A stretch of DNA of 35,091 nt from an uncultured Verrucomicrobiota bacterium (GTDB lineage Bacteria > Verrucomicrobiota > Kiritimatiellia > SS1-B-03-39 > UBA6053). The notes beneath the pieces are model-generated. The model was not told the DNA's origin and searched no databases. It worked only from the letters and a program-made list of their open reading frames with translations. How positions within the stretch are numbered: the stretch's first letter is position 1; each line of letters starts with the position of its first letter. A program made the position numbers and the translations under genes. Where the stretch lies: contig CAKZLZ010000155.1 in the NCBI GenBank assembly GCA_937127435.1, forward strand, positions 1 to 35,091, written 5' to 3'. Of the stretch, positions 14,680 through 22,313 are shown one piece after another.

Positions 14680-14754
14680 GTCGGGGCTGGTGTTTTTGCC
14701 CCGGATGCGGGACATGTTCCAGCTTCTTTTTTCAGGTGTGAGATGATCAGGCAC
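14680..14754 (-). pseudogene. Remnant of a vsr (very-short-patch repair) endonuclease gene
   Basis: Read from GTG 14754 on the minus strand, the first 25 residues are MPDHLTPEKRSWNMSRIRGKNTSPD (given as two parts: MPDHLTPEKRS and WNMSRIRGKNTSPD). This matches the start of Vsr proteins (LTPEQRxxNMSRIRGKDTKPE). Beyond this point all similarity is lost and no zinc or catalytic Vsr motif (LPGxPD, HGCFWH) follows in any frame. Vsr repairs T:G mismatches from deaminated 5-methylcytosine and usually accompanies a C5 methyltransferase, which explains its presence here. It is antisense to and just downstream of the mcrB-like gene. Confidence 0.65.
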
Positions 14755-14859
14755 GTTTACCGATTACCACAAGTTCTTCCCGACTGGAAGAATACAACCC
14801 GCCTGCTTTAGTCAGTTTCCCGGCCTTCAAATGCAGAAATGGAAGCCGTTGGCTTCCTG

Positions 14860-14950
14860 GTCCCTGAAAGGGACGGCGTACCCTAGCCGGGGGGTGAGCC
14901 TGCGACACCCCCGGAAAGGTTTATTCATTTGGGAAATCCTGAAGGGATTT
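14860..14950 (-). repeat. Three-hairpin structured repeat, copy B
   Basis: In minus-strand order: hairpin 0 AAATCCCTTCAGGATTT (14934-14950), an AT-rich linker, hairpin 1 CCGGGGGT...ACCCCCCGG (14887-14914), the linker GCTAGGGT, then hairpin 2 GTCCCTTTCAGGGAC (14860-14874). An extra hairpin, GGAAGCCGTTGGCTTCC, lies at 14841-14857. It pairs head-to-head with copy D. Confidence 0.75.
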
Positions 14951-14987
14951 TTTACCTGCCCTGTCGCATCCTGGCATCGGAGATGAG

Positions 14988-15076
14988 AAACGCCTTCAGC
15001 GTTTTCGTTTTGTTATGTGTGGCACAGGGTTTCGCATGCTCAACCCTGCGCTACGGTGAACAAGCCTTTCAGGCTT
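14988..15076 (+). repeat. Three-hairpin structured repeat, copy D
   Basis: Hairpin 0 AAACGCCTTCAGCGTTT (14988-15004), a T-rich linker, hairpin 1 CAGGGTT...AACCCTG (15025-15048), GCTACGGTGAA, hairpin 2 AAGCCTTTCAGGCTT (15062-15076). Together with copy B it fills the ~860-bp gap between the mcrB-like gene and abiEi; 15077-15239 holds nothing else recognised. Confidence 0.75.
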
Positions 15077-15239
15077 TCTCAGACGGCGGTGAGAAGGTGT
15101 AGCGGCTGAATACAAAGTTTTCGGTTGCTTGTCAGAAAAACAAGGTTCTGTTTCTGACGAAATGGATACCGCAGGGAGCTTGGAATATGGATTTACAGGG
15201 CGCATCCCGTAATTCGTTTTACACGGAGATGCGGATATG

Positions 15240-15350
15240 GCAAAGGTTCGTAGTTCTGCGCCTGCCCGAAGGACGCCCCAGCGGCCAGGGGCCTCCGCAG
15301 TAAAAATCTTCCTGTTCTTCCATCGGGGGCGATGGAGCTACTTTGGGCGG
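15240..15350 (-). repeat. Single copy of the GGAACTACG/CCATCG-CGATGG repeat unit
   Basis: On the minus strand this reads AAGTAGCTCCATCG...CGATGG, then GCGGAGGCC, a micro-element, and GCAGAACTACG. That is the order seen in the tandem array at 24785-25130. A long open frame from 15237 into abiEi passes through this repeat, so that frame's first 64 codons are not protein-coding. Confidence 0.65.
15260..15289 (-). repeat. 30-bp palindromic micro-element, copy 4
   Basis: Identical (reverse complement) to the copies at 1716-1745 and 24753-24782. It sits between GAGGCC and GCAGAACTACG, the equivalent position to the insertions in the 24.8-25.1 kb array. Confidence 0.85.
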
Positions 15351-15390
15351 AGGCATGATGATGGAGATTTTTCTGGATATTCTTTCTATT

Positions 15391-15422
15391 GTGTGACAAA
15401 AAATGGGTGTTATTTGTCACAC
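15391..15422. promoter_or_regulatory. Inverted-repeat operator of the abiE operon
   Basis: GTGTGACAAA (15391-15400) and TTTGTCACAC (15413-15422) form a perfect 10-bp inverted repeat with a 12-bp spacer, ending 6 bp before the abiEi ATG. AbiEi antitoxins are known to repress their own operon by binding inverted repeats upstream. A TATTTG word at 15411-15416 could be the overlapped -10. Confidence 0.7.
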
Positions 15423-15428
15423 TTTGTT

Positions 15429-16055
15429 ATGTCGGAACGTACTCCTTCACTTCGAGAACAGATGTTGTCCCGGATCCAGTCGCATGGACGGGGCTGGGTA
15501 TTTACGCCTTCGTCGTTTGAGGATATGTGCAGGCGGTCGGCCATATCGACCAATTTACAGCGTCTGCGGGAGGCCGGGATCATTCGGCAGTTGGCGAGAG
15601 GCCTGTATGATTATCCTGAAATCCATGAAAAGCTGGGGGTTTTGGCACCGTCCGTCGATGCCATTGCGGAAGCGCTGGCAGGCAGGGAGGGGATCCGCTT
15701 GCAACCCACGGGGGCTTATGCTGCCAATATGCTGGGGCTTTCGACGCAGGTTCCCACGAAGGTTATGTTTTTAACCGATGGACCTTCGCGCAGAGTGAAG
15801 GTGGGGAATCAGGAGATCACGCTGAAACAGACGTCCCCAAAAAACATGGCTACCGCAGGTAGAATCAGCGGGCTGGTGATTCAGGCCCTGCGTTATTTGG
15901 GCCGGCAGCAGGTGGATGAAAGGACCTTGAATACCCTGGCGGACCGTCTGGACGGGGAGGCCCTGAATCAATTAAAATCGGATATCCGGTATGCACCTGG
16001 CTGGATTGCGGATCTGATCCGTACCCTGCAGAACCGAGCGGAGTCCGGTTCATGA
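15429..16055 (+). CDS. AbiEi-like (DUF6088) type IV toxin-antitoxin antitoxin
   Basis: A 208-aa protein beginning MSERTPSLREQMLSRIQ. The N-terminal winged helix (GWVFTPSSFEDMCRR..ISTNLQRLREAGIIRQLARGLYDYP) is the DNA-binding part. The rest (QPTGAYAANMLGLSTQVP, VMFLTDGPSRRVKVG) is the C-terminal antitoxin region of the AbiEi/DUF6088 family. It represses the operon and counteracts the AbiEii toxin without direct binding (type IV). ATG 15429 is chosen because upstream codons belong to a repeat unit and the inverted-repeat operator lies just before it; no clear ribosome site is present. Its stop overlaps the toxin start (ATGA at 16052-16055). Confidence 0.88.
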   Translation: MSERTPSLREQMLSRIQSHGRGWVFTPSSFEDMCRRSAISTNLQRLREAGIIRQLARGLYDYPEIHEKLGVLAPSVDAIAEALAGREGIRLQPTGAYAANMLGLSTQVPTKVMFLTDGPSRRVKVGNQEITLKQTSPKNMATAGRISGLVIQALRYLGRQQVDERTLNTLADRLDGEALNQLKSDIRYAPGWIADLIRTLQNRAESGS

Positions 16056-17047
16056 ATGCGTTTGCCCGGCTCCCGCTTTCAGAGCAGGCCTTGTATTTCC
16101 GGCAGGCGGCCCAAAAGATGAACCTGTCGGCAGAGGCGGTGGAGAAGGATTTCTGGGTAGTGTGGGTTCTGGGCCGGTTGTTCTCATCGGCATCTCTGGG
16201 ACCAAAAATTTTATTCAAAGGTGGAACGAGTCTCTCCAAAGTGTTTGAGCTCATCGACCGGTTTTCGGAGGATATTGATCTGATTCTGGATTGGAATGAA
16301 CTGGCGGGTGAGCCACCAATGGCGGAGCGCTCCAGGACAAAGCAGGACCGTTTTAATAAAAGCGTATCGCAGATCTCCCGTCGGTATATCGCTGAGAACT
16401 TTCTCCCGGAAGTCGTTCATCAGTTGGATGGGCTCTGTACGGCCTCTGTAGAAGAGTTGGCCGCGGATGTCATTGCGATTCAGTATCCCTCCAGCTTTGC
16501 AAGTGAATACCTCCGCCCGGAAATCCGCCTGGAAATCGGTCCGCTGGCACAATGGATTCCCAATGCGCGCTTCAGGGTCCGTTCTTATGTGTCGGATGTA
16601 TTTCCTGAGCTCTTCAAGGTTCCGGACTGTGAAGTACAGGTGATCAAACCGGAACGCACCTTCTGGGAAAAAGCGACGATCCTGCATCACGAAGCCCACC
16701 GCCCGGATTCCTCGCCGGTGCCTGCCCGCTATTCCCGACATTACTATGATCTGTATCTGATGTCCCGGGATGCGGAGGTGAAAGAGGCGGCACTGGGGGA
16801 TATGGCGCTGCTGGCGTCGGTGGTGGCCTTCAAGCAGAAATTTTATCCTCGCGGCTGGGCAAAGTACGAACAGGCAAAGCCGGGCAGCCTGCGGCTGATG
16901 CCGCCGGAGAGAATCCTGAAGGCGATGCGTCAGGATTACCGTGCGATGGGGGAAATGATTTTTGGCCGGCATCCGTCCTGGGAGGAGATCATGGAGGGAC
17001 TGACGGCGCTGGAGAATGAAATCAATTTCGCCGGGGAAGGCGAATGA
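16052..17047 (+). CDS. AbiEii/AbiGii-family nucleotidyltransferase toxin
   Basis: 331 aa. The DUF1814 nucleotidyltransferase signature is complete: FKGGTSLSKVFELI (GGTS near residues 56-59) and RFSEDIDLIL (SEDID near 72-76), followed by VQVIKPERTFWEKATILHHE and a YDLYLM motif. Relatives such as AbiEii and the mycobacterial MenT toxins add nucleotides to targets including tRNA ends, halting growth of infected cells. It is coupled to the antitoxin by a 4-bp overlap and to the downstream DUF2357 nuclease by another (ATGA at 17044-17047). The latter is unusual, since AbiE operons normally end here. Active-site residues are intact. Confidence 0.92.
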   Translation: MNAFARLPLSEQALYFRQAAQKMNLSAEAVEKDFWVVWVLGRLFSSASLGPKILFKGGTSLSKVFELIDRFSEDIDLILDWNELAGEPPMAERSRTKQDRFNKSVSQISRRYIAENFLPEVVHQLDGLCTASVEELAADVIAIQYPSSFASEYLRPEIRLEIGPLAQWIPNARFRVRSYVSDVFPELFKVPDCEVQVIKPERTFWEKATILHHEAHRPDSSPVPARYSRHYYDLYLMSRDAEVKEAALGDMALLASVVAFKQKFYPRGWAKYEQAKPGSLRLMPPERILKAMRQDYRAMGEMIFGRHPSWEEIMEGLTALENEINFAGEGE

Positions 17048-19314
17048 ACGTGACGGGGCGGGAGGCTTCCGGAGGTCTGCTGAAAGTGAATGCTCTGTGC
17101 GGGAGCGGGTCCGGTGGGCACGCCATCCGGATTTACGGAGAGTTGGAACAGGGGGCACTCTTCGAAAACGGCCGTTATGAATATGAGCTGGATTCCCCGG
17201 ATTTTTCCCTGCAGGAAATCCCCGGGGTGATCCGCCACAGCCGGATTCAGCAGGACGGAGAGCGGGGGCTGATCGAGCCCGGGAATTATGTGGGATTGTT
17301 GAAGCTGACGCTGCTGGAGCGGTCCACGGGAGTCAAAGTGGCGGAAACGCATGTGGATGTCTGCTCGCGTAAATTGTCTTATGAATCCGAATACCGAAAG
17401 ATGCTGGAGGATATTGCGGATCGTTGTGCGGATTTTCTGTTGCAGTTGGAGTCTCCGGTGGAGCAGCATTTTGTGCCGGATGATGAACAGTCTGAGGCCA
17501 CCTTGGCGCAGCGACTTTATTTTCTCAAGAGTCTATTGGGTGGTGCGGATTTTCAAATGGCGGTGCAGCGGATTGTGTCCATGCCCAATACCCAATGGAC
17601 ACAGGAAATTAAAAGTGTGGATGTGCGACGGAGCCGTCGTTTGGGGCGGAAGGAGGTCCGTCAGTTTGCTTCCGCATCCCGTCGCATGGCCACCCCGGAA
17701 ACGCATTCGCTGTACGGCCGCCTGGGCAGTCTGCCGGAGAAACTCGCGGTGGAGGACAAGCGGGATACGGTGGATACACCGGAAAACCGTTTCGTGAAAT
17801 ATGCCCTGCAGATCTTTTCGCAGTGTCTGGAAGATCTGCTGCTGAAATTTTCAGGGAAGAACGAGATGAAGTATCCGGGTCTGCAGTCCGAAATCGGCGC
17901 GTTGATTGAGGAGCTGGAGGAAACCCTGTCGCATGAAGTGTTTAAACAGGTGTCGATGCCTACGCTTTTGCCTTTGAACAGTCCGGTGCTGCAGCGGAAA
18001 GAGGGATATCGTCAAGTGTTGCGGGCCTGGATGCTGTTTGAATTGGCGGCCCGGTTGAGTTGGGAAGGAGGGGACGATGTATATGAGGGAGGAAAACGGG
18101 ATGCGGCCGCGCTGTATGAATACTGGGTGTTCTTTAAATTGTTGGATCTGGTGGCGGAGCTGTTTGAACTTGAAAAGCCGTTGGTTGAAGCGTTGATCAA
18201 CGACAAGGATTTGGTATTAAAACTGAAAGCCGGAAAACACATGCCGATCAAAGGCTTGTATACAGGAGCGGGTCGGCCTTTGCAGATTGAATTCAGTTAT
18301 AATCGGAGTTTCGGGGTCAACAGTTATCCCGAACAGGGCTCCTGGACCCGGCAGATGCGTCCCGACTATACTTTATCTTTGTGGCCGGCGGAATTCACGG
18401 CCACGGAAGCAGAGAAGCAGGAGGTCATCACCCATGTTCATTTTGACGCCAAATACAAAGTAGATCGGTTGACTGAACTGTTTGGCAGGTCGGATGAAGA
18501 TCTGGATGAGGAAAAACAGCAACAGCGGTCGGGAACCTACAAACGGGGAGATCTGTTGAAGATGCATGCCTACCGGGATGCGATTCGTCGTTCCGCAGGG
18601 GCCTATGTTTTATATCCGGGACCGGAAAAAGAGGCACCTCCATTTCGTGGGTTTCATGAATTACTTCCGGGGTTGGGGGCCTTTCCATTGCGTCCGGATT
18701 CGACGGATGATGGATCCAACGCAGTGAAGCTGTTTTTAAAAGAAGTGGTGTCGCATGTCTGCAACCGCGCGTCCCAGCATGAGCAGCAAAGTTATCATAC
18801 CTACCGGATACATAAACAGGGGCCTCCGGACAAAGTGCAGGAGTTGTTGCCGGAGATTGAAACCACAACAGGTGTGCGGGGTACACCGGTGGTGGATACA
18901 CCCGTACTGGTCGGGTTTTATAAAGGGACGCCGCACTTGGAATGGATTCAGAAAACAGGGCTCTATAATTTCCGTACCGGGTCAGGCCCGGGATCGCTTG
19001 CACTTGGCCCCGGTGTATCCGATGCACGGTATGTCCTGCTCCATGGCCCGGGAGAGCTGGTAAGCGGGCGGCTTTATCAGGTCGTCGGTGCCGGGCCAAA
19101 GGTCTATGCAAAAGAAGCGCTGGTGGAAAAGGGCTATCGAACAGAGCCGAGCCAGCCGTATTATATCGTGTATGAGTTGGATAATTTGAAGCAGGGTAAT
19201 CCGTTGAAAGGTTACACGTGGGATGTGAGAAAGTTGTCCGGGTGGAAGGAACATCGGGGCTCTGGGTATCCTTTTGCCACTACGCTTTCTGAATTAATGA
19301 AAACCCGGGTTTGA
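17044..19314 (+). CDS. DUF2357/PD-(D/E)XK McrC-like nuclease
   Basis: 756 aa. An N-terminal beta-rich DUF2357-type region (GGHAIRIYGELEQGALFENG, FSLQEIPGVIR) is followed by a long helical segment. A PD-(D/E)XK nuclease centre lies near residues 438-470: RPDYTLSLWP ... VHFDAKYKVD, with downstream DLLKMHAYRDAI. A C-terminal domain (about 630-740: ARYVLLHGPG, LYQVVGAGPKVYAKE, PYYIVYELD) looks PUA/EVE-like. Such proteins act as McrC-type nuclease partners of McrB-like AAA+ motors in type IV restriction. The likely motor is encoded at 12435-14567 but is separated from it by repeats and the AbiE pair. Translation is coupled to abiEii. Composition is host-like, in contrast to the restriction cassette. 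Confidence 0.83.
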   Translation: MNVTGREASGGLLKVNALCGSGSGGHAIRIYGELEQGALFENGRYEYELDSPDFSLQEIPGVIRHSRIQQDGERGLIEPGNYVGLLKLTLLERSTGVKVAETHVDVCSRKLSYESEYRKMLEDIADRCADFLLQLESPVEQHFVPDDEQSEATLAQRLYFLKSLLGGADFQMAVQRIVSMPNTQWTQEIKSVDVRRSRRLGRKEVRQFASASRRMATPETHSLYGRLGSLPEKLAVEDKRDTVDTPENRFVKYALQIFSQCLEDLLLKFSGKNEMKYPGLQSEIGALIEELEETLSHEVFKQVSMPTLLPLNSPVLQRKEGYRQVLRAWMLFELAARLSWEGGDDVYEGGKRDAAALYEYWVFFKLLDLVAELFELEKPLVEALINDKDLVLKLKAGKHMPIKGLYTGAGRPLQIEFSYNRSFGVNSYPEQGSWTRQMRPDYTLSLWPAEFTATEAEKQEVITHVHFDAKYKVDRLTELFGRSDEDLDEEKQQQRSGTYKRGDLLKMHAYRDAIRRSAGAYVLYPGPEKEAPPFRGFHELLPGLGAFPLRPDSTDDGSNAVKLFLKEVVSHVCNRASQHEQQSYHTYRIHKQGPPDKVQELLPEIETTTGVRGTPVVDTPVLVGFYKGTPHLEWIQKTGLYNFRTGSGPGSLALGPGVSDARYVLLHGPGELVSGRLYQVVGAGPKVYAKEALVEKGYRTEPSQPYYIVYELDNLKQGNPLKGYTWDVRKLSGWKEHRGSGYPFATTLSELMKTRV

Positions 19315-19357
19315 ATCAGAACGTATTCGGGGCGGGGCATGTGAAGCGGTTGCGCCC

Positions 19358-19458
19358 GGACCCCTCCGGGGCCCTTTTGTCTTTTCGATATTGGGCGGCC
19401 CCGGGGCTGCGCTCCTGCGTCGTTGACCCCGGGCTAAGTGCGTTTGCCCCTCCGGGGC
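19358..19458 (+). repeat. Three-hairpin structured repeat, copy F
   Basis: Hairpin 0 CCCCTCCGGGG (19361-19371), a T-rich linker, hairpin 1 CCCGGGG...CCCCGGG (19400-19433), GCTAAGTG, hairpin 2 GCCCCTCCGGGGC (19446-19458). Confidence 0.7.
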
Positions 19459-19535
19459 AGGTTGGATATTTGAATATGTCGGGGGCTTTGTTCCGTTCTT
19501 TTTCACGGGGCCGTATCGTAAAATTATTTTGGACT

Positions 19536-19620
19536 CCCCCGGAGGGGGAAACGCATTCAGCCCGGGGGCCATGCCCCCGGGATCATAATTCCCAAAACTG
19601 TTGCGCCCCGGAGGGGGTGC
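19536..19620 (-). repeat. Three-hairpin structured repeat, copy H
   Basis: Minus-strand order: hairpin 0 at 19603-19620, hairpin 1 CCCGGGGGC-ATG-GCCCCCGGG (19561-19581), CTGAATGCG linker, hairpin 2 CCCCCTCCGGGGG (19536-19548). It lies tail-to-tail with copy F, and the two fill the gap between the nuclease genes. Confidence 0.7.
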
Positions 19621-19686
19621 GGGCGATTGTGGTCAGCAATGGGGCCGTGGTCCCTTGCATTTCGCCATTTTAAAACACCGTTTTTG

Positions 19687-20532
19687 TCAATCAATCGATT
19701 GGGTTTGTCTGCATTTAGGAAAGGTACTGCAGCCCCAGAATTGCTTGCCGGTATTAGGGCCTTTTCGGGCGGTGCGGCGTTTCATGAGGGCACCGCATTT
19801 TGGGCAGGTGCGGGGTTGGTCCTCTTGGTCGGGAACCGGAGATGTGAAGGATTTCTTGGCCGGTTCGGCTGCTGGAGAGGGAAGGCCGCGGTTGCCGGTT
19901 CTCAGGTTTTGCACATGAAGCTGGTGGGTGGCGCGGGTGGGATCGAGCCGGGCAGACTGAATCGTATCATGCATGTGCTGCACTTGCTCTTTGGTAAAAT
20001 GATGGGTGCTGAACTGTTGGATGTAATTCTGGCACTTCCTGATGCTGCCTACATTGGGTGGCATTTCGGTTTTGAACGTAGCGTCGCCGGTGAAGGCTAT
20101 CAGGGAGTGGACCTGGTCTTTGGGGAGGTTCAACAATGCGCGTAGCGTTTCAGTATGTTTGAAATTTTGGCGCAACGGGTTCTGAAATTTTGTTTTCTTT
20201 TTATATATGACCTGCGTCCAGGTGCGTTGTTGTTCCGAACCGAAAATCCACCCCTGCATATGTTTGGTTTCGATACAGAAAACTCCACAGGGTGATAGAA
20301 ATATGTGATCGATCTGGGTGGTGCCATTTCCCGTTGGTAGGGTTACGTCGTGCAGTACTTTATTATCAGATGGGCCTTTTGTAAATAGTGCAGATTTTAC
20401 AACCGCTTCTCCCCGCCTTCCCTTTGCGGCCGGAGTGTTCAGCAGCTGAAAAAACAGCCCGAATAGAGTCAAGACAACCGATACCAGAAGTATGTTAGGT
20501 GGTATTGCAGATAATATGTCTACAAGTTCCAT
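19687..20532 (-). CDS. Membrane-anchored NERD nuclease-domain protein with topoisomerase-type zinc finger
   Basis: 281 aa. A single N-terminal membrane helix (ILLVSVVLTLFGLFFQLL, about residues 14-31) is followed by a NERD domain (KGRRGEAVVKSAL ... TQIDHIFLSPCGVFCIETKH). NERD has the PD-(D/E)XK-like fold: D of QIDH and E-T-K are the expected acidic and lysine residues. The C-terminus is a four-cysteine zinc finger of the topoisomerase I type (CPKCGALMKRR ... FWGCSTFPKC). Similar proteins are thought to process DNA at the membrane. It is convergent with the DUF2357 gene upstream, so a separate transcription unit. The domain call is sure; a defence role is only suggested by its neighbours. Confidence 0.9.
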   Translation of the reverse strand: MELVDILSAIPPNILLVSVVLTLFGLFFQLLNTPAAKGRRGEAVVKSALFTKGPSDNKVLHDVTLPTGNGTTQIDHIFLSPCGVFCIETKHMQGWIFGSEQQRTWTQVIYKKKTKFQNPLRQNFKHTETLRALLNLPKDQVHSLIAFTGDATFKTEMPPNVGSIRKCQNYIQQFSTHHFTKEQVQHMHDTIQSARLDPTRATHQLHVQNLRTGNRGLPSPAAEPAKKSFTSPVPDQEDQPRTCPKCGALMKRRTARKGPNTGKQFWGCSTFPKCRQTQSID

Positions 20533-20660
20533 TCGTCAGTCAGTTGTTTTTTATAGGGTTCATGTTCAGGTCATCTCCTGTAGCTTTTTCTAACACTATG
20601 CAATGTTAATTCTCACTACGCACTTCTCAGATTTGTTTCCCGGGAAGCTGAAATGACGCA

Positions 20661-20759
20661 ACACCTTTGGTGTAGATGATTTTTTATATGAAGGGTCCTG
20701 GGGTAGGGCCTCGTTTCTCGACCCAACCCCAGGCTATTGGAGGTAACCCCTTTGGGGTT
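20661..20759 (+). repeat. Three-hairpin structured repeat, copy A
   Basis: Hairpin 0 ACACCTTTGGTGT (20661-20673), an AT-rich linker, hairpin 1 CCTGGGGT...ACCCCAGG (20697-20733), GCTATTGG, hairpin 2 AACCCCTTTGGGGTT (20745-20759). Confidence 0.75.
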
Positions 20760-20863
20760 GAAATCGGAATTGAGATGGGGAAAGCTCATAAGGGCTGGGC
20801 GGGAGGCGATTCTTCTTCATCCTACTCCTAATCGTAATCGTATTTGCGTCAGGTGGTTTTTTA

Positions 20864-20899
20864 TGGGGTCCCCCTGAACGCAATTGCCCCCGTACGGGG
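20864..20899 (+). repeat. Partial three-hairpin repeat
   Basis: A reduced hairpin 1 (GGGGTCCCC), CTGAACGCAATTG linker and hairpin 2 (CCCCCGTACGGGG) are present; hairpin 0 is not seen. It lies between copies A and G. Confidence 0.45.
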
Positions 20900-20923
20900 T
20901 GCGGGGAGAAGAGTGGGGATGAT

Positions 20924-21026
20924 CAGGCTGGAAAGCCTGCGTTACGTTTGGGGTCCGGGGCTGCTTTTCCGGGGCTGCGCTCCTTCGTCGCTGACCCCGG
21001 GCTAGGTGCGTTTGCCCCTCCGGGGC
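20924..21026 (+). repeat. Three-hairpin structured repeat, copy G
   Basis: Hairpin 0 CAGGCTGGAAAGCCTG (20924-20939), linker, hairpin 1 CCGGGG...CCCCGG (20969-21000), GCTAGGTG, hairpin 2 GCCCCTCCGGGGC (21014-21026). Close in sequence to copy F. With copy A and the partial copy it occupies most of the 680-bp gap between the NERD and second fic genes. Confidence 0.7.
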
Positions 21027-21155
21027 AGGTATTGGTATTTGAATCTGTCGGGAGTTTTGCCGGGGAAGGAGCGGAAGGGATAAGCGGGCGGATGCGGGCC
21101 TTGCGTTTTAACATCATGGACCGCAAGATCTGCCTCTTTCAATGCCCCTCTAAGA

Positions 21156-21208
21156 TTGACTCAAACTTGACATACAGGGTTGACACATAAGTTGACTTAT
21201 ACTTTACT
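21156..21208 (+). promoter_or_regulatory. Promoter with a phased TTGAC array upstream of fic2
   Basis: TTGACA (21180-21185), 17-bp spacer, TTTACT (21203-21208) fits a sigma-70 promoter. The -10 ends six bases before ATG 21215, so the mRNA is probably leaderless. TTGACT/TTGACA words also lie at 21156, 21167 and 21192, spaced 11-13 bp apart, roughly one helical turn, which may be an operator array. Confidence 0.6.
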
Positions 21209-21214
21209 TACTGC

Positions 21215-22225
21215 ATGTCCTATAACCCACAATATACGATTACACCCGCTTTGTTATCTCTGGTTGAGGAGATTGCGGTCTTGCGGGAGCGCATTGAAGC
21301 AGCCACGGTATCTCTGTCATGGATTCCCAATCTGCAGAAGGATACCCGGGTGCGGAATGGCCATGCCTCTACCGCGATAGAGGGGAACCCGCTGACCTTG
21401 GAGCAGGTTCGTGCTTTAGAAGAAGGCAGGGAATTGATGGCGTCTGATGAGCGCTCCGAACGGGAGGTGTTGAATTATTTTGCGGGTTTACGTTTCATAG
21501 AGAAAAATGCGAAGCGCGGGGGTATCACCCATGAAGACCTGTTTACGTTGCATCGTCTGCTTGCCGATACGGTGATGGATCAGGGACAGGCCGGAACGTA
21601 TCGCTCGATTCAGGTCCGGGTGGGAAATCATTTTCCGCCCGCCGCCGCCGATGTATCCCCGTTGATGTTTGAACTGCTTGAATGGTGGAATACTGAATCC
21701 CGAAACCTTTCTCCGGTGTTGAGTTCCGCCATTCTTCATTACCGCTTTGAGGACATTCATCCCTTTGCGGATGGCAATGGCCGGATGGGTCGGGCACTGG
21801 CCTTATGGGATCTGTACCGGAGGGGATTTGATGCGCATGCCTTGTTTTCTGTGGATGAATATTATTGGGAGGACCGCGCCGCTTATTATGCTGCGTTGGC
21901 CCGGGTGAGTCAGGCCGGAGAAGACCTGACGGAATGGCTGGAATATTCAGCCCGGGGATTGAGACAAACGCTGGAGCAGGTCTGGCTGCGTCTGCAGAAA
22001 TTCCAAGCGTCCCATGCAGTGGAAAAAATTACCCTGACTCCCCGGCAGGAAGAGCTTCTGGGTCTATTGCGGGATCATGGCAGTCTCAGTCCGGCAGAGA
22101 TCTGGGATCACTTGAAGGTCTCCAGGCAGGGTGCCATGAATATCCTCAGCCCGCTTTTGAAGGCAGGACTGGTTGAAAAAAGGGGAACGAAAAAGACCGG
22201 ACGGTATTTTTTGACTCAGGCGTAA
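21215..22225 (+). CDS. Fic family protein with C-terminal winged helix
   Basis: 336 aa. The active loop HPFADGNGRMGR lies at about residues 182-193. The inhibitory motif is S52-T-A-I-E56-G57 (S-x-x-x-E-G), before the Fic core, so class II and self-restrained. The C-terminal 70 residues (LTPRQEELLGLLRDHGSLSPAEIWDHL in pattern, then SRQGAMNILSPLLKAGLV) form a winged helix, so the protein can probably bind its own promoter region, where a phased TTGAC array is found. Likely activity is AMP transfer to a protein target. It is only distantly similar to the Fic protein at 220-1311 (different N-terminus). ATG 21215 lies right at the expected transcription start. Confidence 0.93.
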   Translation: MSYNPQYTITPALLSLVEEIAVLRERIEAATVSLSWIPNLQKDTRVRNGHASTAIEGNPLTLEQVRALEEGRELMASDERSEREVLNYFAGLRFIEKNAKRGGITHEDLFTLHRLLADTVMDQGQAGTYRSIQVRVGNHFPPAAADVSPLMFELLEWWNTESRNLSPVLSSAILHYRFEDIHPFADGNGRMGRALALWDLYRRGFDAHALFSVDEYYWEDRAAYYAALARVSQAGEDLTEWLEYSARGLRQTLEQVWLRLQKFQASHAVEKITLTPRQEELLGLLRDHGSLSPAEIWDHLKVSRQGAMNILSPLLKAGLVEKRGTKKTGRYFLTQA

Positions 22226-22279
22226 AAGAAGGGTGGATGAGGGATAAAGAAAAAGGGATAAGGGGGGTGGGGGCGCCCC

Positions 22280-22308
22280 TTGAATTTTTTTCCGCGGTGT
22301 TGTAAAAT
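22280..22308 (+). promoter_or_regulatory. Sigma-70 promoter of the LHPP-like gene
   Basis: TTGAAT (22280-22285), 17-bp spacer and TAAAAT (22303-22308). The ATG at 22314 is five bases downstream of the -10, so the transcript is predicted to be leaderless; no Shine-Dalgarno sequence exists. Confidence 0.65.
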
Positions 22309-22313
22309 ACGGT

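Noticed and set aside
15237..15428. Longer N-terminus for the AbiEi antitoxin
   Set aside because: These 64 codons lie in a dispersed repeat unit and a micro-element, and the family starts at MSERTPS.
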